Shown here: positions 6,226-8,749 of the stretch, piece by piece
Layout of the letters: the number at the start of each line of letters is the position of its first letter
Position numbering within the stretch: the stretch's first letter is position 1
DNA from: Oxalobacteraceae bacterium
Lineage (GTDB): Bacteria; Pseudomonadota; Gammaproteobacteria; Burkholderiales; Burkholderiaceae_D
Direction: 5' to 3'
Assembly (NCBI GenBank): GCA_027485535.1
Contig: JAIXQV010000240.1
Location: 1-8,749 of the forward strand
Length of the DNA stretch: 8,749 nucleotides
Notes under the pieces: generated by a model
Database searches by the model: none
The model's input: only the letters and a program-made list of their open reading frames with translations
Told to the model about the DNA's origin: nothing
Made by a program: the position numbers and the translations under genes

Positions 6226-7272
6226 TTAGGGTTGCTCGCGCTTGATCTGTAAACGTTTACGCAGTTCGGGCATCGCAGACAACGCAGCGCGCTCCCCTGC
6301 CGCAATCGCCACACTCCGGTTTTGAAAATCATTCCCCTTCATCGTCGCTAGCTCAGGGCGAATCACAATATCCGCCTGCTTCAACTCATACTGATTCAGG
6401 CTCTGTCCCATGATGGCAAAGGTCTGTAGCAAAATCTCAAATGCACCCGATGCAGGCTGCACTTCAGGTTGCACGGAGATATTCACCGCAATCACAAAAT
6501 CAGCACCCATTTTCCGCGCAAAACTTGCAGGCACAGGCGATACCAGACCGCCATCGACGTAATCAATCGCACCAATACGCACTGGTTTGAAAACTCCTGG
6601 CACCGAAGAAGATGCGCGCACAGCAGCGCCGGTATTGCCGCGCCTGAATAAAATCGGTTGACCACTCTTCAAGTCAGTCGCCACCGCACCAAACGGAATT
6701 TTTAGTTTTTCAATCGGCTGCCCTTGCACCGCGCGATTCACATAGTTCTGCAAACCCTCGCCCTTCAACATACCGGTAGGCCCTGAAAAAAAGGGTACCG
6801 ACCAATCCGAGATCGCACCCTCGTCCATATCGATCGCCATCTTCTGCAAGGCGTTCCCATTGTTGCCAGCGGCGTATAGCGCACCGACCAAACTTCCCGC
6901 ACTGGTACCCACCACCAGATCCGGCACGATCCCATTCGACTCCAGCGCTTTGATCACGCCGATGTGGGCAAAACCACGTGCTGCACCACCGCCTAGGGCC
7001 AATCCCACTTTGAGCTTACGCGGCGCAGGGGTCGGCTTAACGGCCGAAGGTGGCTCTGCAGGTAAGGGCATGCTATCCACCGAGGGAGGCAGCGCAGGCT
7101 CTGCGGCATCTGGCGCCGTGGAGGCCTCAGGAGGTGATGGTAGTGGCGCAGGTAGTGGCGCCGGCAGCGCCTGCGTGGTAGCGCCCGACGGCGTAGTTTG
7201 CCTGCTTGCAGGGACGGTTTGGCACCCCGCGAGCAGCAGGGTGATGACAGTAACGAATAAAAAAGCGCGCAT
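6226..7272 (-). CDS. Patatin-like phospholipase lipoprotein (RssA-type)
   Basis: A 348-residue predicted lipid acyl hydrolase. The N-terminus is a lipoprotein signal peptide with lipobox LAGC at 14-17; Gln at +2 suggests outer-membrane sorting. A Pro/Ala-rich linker follows (about 22-85). The patatin domain spans about 88-285: oxyanion-hole motif GGGAARG at 94-100, nucleophile Ser124 in GTSAG, and Asp240 in DGG, giving the Ser-Asp dyad. The conserved block SSSVPGVF lies between them. Unlike cytosolic RssA/YchK relatives, this copy is exported and tethered. The frame also opens at a TTG two codons upstream; ATG 7272 is preferred, though neither has a clear Shine-Dalgarno. It lies 78 bases downstream of the ZntB-like gene on the same strand and may be co-transcribed. 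The substrate is unknown. Confidence 0.93.
   Translation of the reverse strand: MRAFLFVTVITLLLAGCQTVPASRQTTPSGATTQALPAPLPAPLPSPPEASTAPDAAEPALPPSVDSMPLPAEPPSAVKPTPAPRKLKVGLALGGGAARGFAHIGVIKALESNGIVPDLVVGTSAGSLVGALYAAGNNGNALQKMAIDMDEGAISDWSVPFFSGPTGMLKGEGLQNYVNRAVQGQPIEKLKIPFGAVATDLKSGQPILFRRGNTGAAVRASSSVPGVFKPVRIGAIDYVDGGLVSPVPASFARKMGADFVIAVNISVQPEVQPASGAFEILLQTFAIMGQSLNQYELKQADIVIRPELATMKGNDFQNRSVAIAAGERAALSAMPELRKRLQIKREQP
7139..7162. repeat. 12-bp tandem repeat in the proline-rich linker of the patatin gene
   Basis: GGTAGTGGCGCA and GGTAGTGGCGCC stand head to tail, with a degenerate third unit GGCAGCGCC after them. On the coding strand they specify the PAPLPAPLP part of the linker. Each unit is 12 bases, so gain or loss of a unit keeps the frame and would change linker length by four residues. 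Confidence 0.75.
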
Positions 7273-7298
7273 GAACAATACCGGAGACTAAGCGCCGC

Positions 7299-7304
7299 AT
7301 TCTA
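7299..7304 (-). promoter_or_regulatory. Possible -10 for the patatin-like gene
   Basis: TAGAAT (five of six) on the minus strand lies in the 78-base gap after the ZntB-like gene and would give a leader of about 20 bases. No acceptable -35 is visible at 16-18 bases, so the gene may instead be read from upstream. Confidence 0.25.
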
Positions 7305-7350
7305 GCCGAGCGGACCGCTGATCCGGTGGCGTGCCGTTTCAATGGCGAGA

Positions 7351-8370
7351 TTAATCTGGCGAGTTTCGTAGCAATCGCCAGAGTGCGGCGCCGCTGATCA
7401 CCAAGATTAGCGCCACCACCATCCAGAAACCATGCGGATGCTCGGCCAAGGGAATACCTGCCACATTCATACCGAATAAACCCGCGATCAAATTAATCGG
7501 CAACGCCACCACCGTAAATACCGTCAAGGTATACAGGCTCCTACTGTTGCGCTCGTTGATCATGGCAGCAATTTCTTCTTGCAGAAGCTTGATGCGCTCC
7601 TGCAGTGACGCCATATCGGTCAGTACCGCAGAAAACTCTTCACTCGATTGCCGCAGATCTTGTAGATCATCGTCTGCAATCCAGGCAGGCGGGCGCTGCA
7701 ATAAACGAAACAATGCAGCAGGTTCAGGCGCCATCAAGCGCTGTAGACGAACCATCACTCGACGTAATTGACCTAGGCTGCCGCGCTTAGAATCGAGCCT
7801 CCCAGCAAGCAGGTCATCTTCGATCTTGTCCACCCGCGTCACGGTATCGCGAACAATACCGATCAGCACATCGGCTTGATCACGCAGCAAATGGGTCAAC
7901 AACTCGGTGGTGCTGGTGACCGAAGCACCTTGCTGCACCGCCTGCCGCAAGCGATCAACGGATTTGAGCGGCTTTTTTCTTGCGCTGATCAAAAGGCTTG
8001 GGGTGATGTACATCCAGAGTGTTGAAGTCTCGGAGGGGTCAAAGGCAAACCCGTGCAGCACATCATTCACAACAGCCAGCAAGGCATCATCGACTTGCTC
8101 AACACGAGTCGAACGAGAGCCCTGCTGCAGCGCTTCAAAAAACTCAGGCGGCAGTGGCGTGTGTTCGCGTAACCATCGCTCGGTGGAGGCTTGGCTGAGA
8201 TTAAAGTGCAGCCAGAGCAGTTTGCCCGATGGGCTCTTGCGATGCTGATCTAAAAGCTGGCCGAGATCTTCCGACGGGCTGATCTCGGTGGTGGTTGCGT
8301 CGTGAAATTGATAGGCCCAGACTAAACCTGCGCGGTCGACAACAAGTTCTTGCAGCAGGTTTTTTTTCAT
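7351..8370 (-). CDS. zntB: ZntB-like CorA-family metal ion transporter
   Basis: The 339-residue protein belongs to the CorA 2-TM-GxN superfamily; CorA and ZntB are commonly about 315-330 residues. A large cytoplasmic N-terminal funnel domain (about 1-275) ends in a long charged helix (about 235-275). It is followed by TM1 (about 279-299), the signature GMN at 300-302, and TM2 (about 315-334), with a short basic tail. The loop GMNVAGIPLAEHPHGFW resembles ZntB rather than CorA Mg2+ channels, which usually have GMNFxxMPE. Zinc transport is therefore the better guess, but the ion is not proven by sequence. The superfamily works as a homopentamer in the inner membrane. ATG 8370 begins the conserved region; the upstream AGAGAAAA is a weak binding site. 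The patatin gene follows on the same strand, and a terminator isolates it from the porin upstream. Confidence 0.9.
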   Translation of the reverse strand: MKKNLLQELVVDRAGLVWAYQFHDATTTEISPSEDLGQLLDQHRKSPSGKLLWLHFNLSQASTERWLREHTPLPPEFFEALQQGSRSTRVEQVDDALLAVVNDVLHGFAFDPSETSTLWMYITPSLLISARKKPLKSVDRLRQAVQQGASVTSTTELLTHLLRDQADVLIGIVRDTVTRVDKIEDDLLAGRLDSKRGSLGQLRRVMVRLQRLMAPEPAALFRLLQRPPAWIADDDLQDLRQSSEEFSAVLTDMASLQERIKLLQEEIAAMINERNSRSLYTLTVFTVVALPINLIAGLFGMNVAGIPLAEHPHGFWMVVALILVISGAALWRLLRNSPD

Positions 8371-8462
8371 GGTCTTTTTCTCTGATCGCGAGGCTATAGC
8401 CGTCGGTACTGACGCGAATTGATACTGATCTATGCGCCGATAATTGGTTGCAATGCGCCAAG

Positions 8463-8486
8463 AAAAACGCCCCCGAAGGGGCGTTT
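8463..8486 (-). terminator. Intrinsic terminator of the porin gene, UUCG loop
   Basis: On the minus strand AAACGCCCC (8486-8478) pairs perfectly with GGGGCGTTT (8473-8465) around a TTCG tetraloop closed by C-G, the extra-stable UUCG type, and runs into TTTTT (8467-8463). It begins 24 bases after the porin stop codon. The plus-strand side has only TTT, so action is mainly on the minus strand. It separates the porin from the ZntB-like gene, which then needs its own promoter in the next ~90 bases; I found no convincing one. Confidence 0.92.
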
Positions 8487-8509
8487 GACTGAATCGCTAA
8501 ATTGCAAGA

Positions 8510-8749
8510 TCAGAAGTTGAATTGCGAGCGGATCATGAATGCATGTGAATCATCGCCGCGTCTTGCAGGAACTGAAGGGGTACCAATATCAACTGGTGTG
8601 AACGCGTAACCAAACTTGGTTTGCGCGTAGTTGAACATGATCCGCGCGTTCGGGTTCAAAATCCAATTCAAACCGAGCGTAACGGTGTTACCCGTCGGGC
8701 TACCTTCAATTTGGTACTGCGCATTTCCAGTACGCGGATAGTTTGTCGA
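8510..8749 (-). CDS. Porin, phosphate-selective O/P-type, C-terminal fragment
   Basis: The last 79 codons of an outer-membrane beta-barrel gene that enters from the right edge; I translated it by hand from the TGA at 8510-8512. The stretch TLGLNWILNPNARIMFNYAQ (24-43 of the fragment) fits the penultimate strands of the Porin_O_P (OprP-like) family, which typically has GLNWYLNPN.R.M.NY. The fragment ends HAFMIRSQFNF, a final amphipathic strand with terminal Phe as required for recognition by the BAM complex. Members of this family form anion channels, some for phosphate or polyphosphate. The selectivity region is outside the window, so specificity cannot be judged. A strong terminator follows 24 bases after the stop. 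Confidence 0.8.
   Translation of the reverse strand, partial: STNYPRTGNAQYQIEGSPTGNTVTLGLNWILNPNARIMFNYAQTKFGYAFTPVDIGTPSVPARRGDDSHAFMIRSQFNF

Noticed and set aside
6860..7291. Plus-strand Gly/Ser/Ala-rich frame of 143 codons opposite the patatin N-terminus
   Set aside because: It is the antisense of the Pro/Ala linker, whose GC-rich codons read as Gly/Ala on the other strand; not a real glycine-rich protein.
7313..7323. AGCGG-A-CCGCT palindrome between the ZntB-like and patatin genes
   Set aside because: A one-base loop cannot form a normal hairpin and no U-tract follows; not a terminator.

Overview
The window looks like chromosomal DNA of a betaproteobacterium. This is inferred from the carA-carB-greA gene order, the betaproteobacterial look of the CarB C-terminus, and a Porin_O_P-type porin with a C-terminal phenylalanine. 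Coding density is high. I see no tRNA, rRNA, IS element, CRISPR array or phage gene, and all intergenic gaps are under 300 bases.

Layout, left to right. (1) The first 34 codons of greA (minus strand; runs off the left edge) are preceded by a short leader with a perfect -10 box and an intrinsic terminator. (2) carB and carA (minus strand, 8-base overlap) encode the two subunits of glutamine-dependent carbamoyl-phosphate synthetase, which feeds pyrimidine and arginine synthesis. carA uses a TTG start behind a strong Shine-Dalgarno and has a near-consensus sigma-70 promoter about 140 bases upstream. (3) A small GlcG/HbpS-family (DUF336) protein gene lies on the minus strand. (4) An exported NlpC/P60 cell-wall peptidase gene on the plus strand is divergent from the GlcG-like gene and has its own promoter. 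(5) Convergent with it is a patatin-like lipoprotein on the minus strand with a proline-rich linker. (6) A ZntB/CorA-type metal transporter lies on the minus strand. (7) After a UUCG-loop terminator comes the C-terminal end of a phosphate-selective-type porin (minus strand; runs off the right edge).

The genes form a nucleotide/transcription block on the left (carAB-greA) and a cell-envelope block on the right (peptidase, lipase-like lipoprotein, metal transporter, porin). There is no evidence that they act as a single pathway.

No clearly new multi-gene system is visible. The most interesting signal is the greA leader: a promoter-like -10 followed almost at once by a terminator hairpin, still upstream of the greA ribosome binding site. 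This resembles the arrangement that yields the GraL small RNAs in E. coli.
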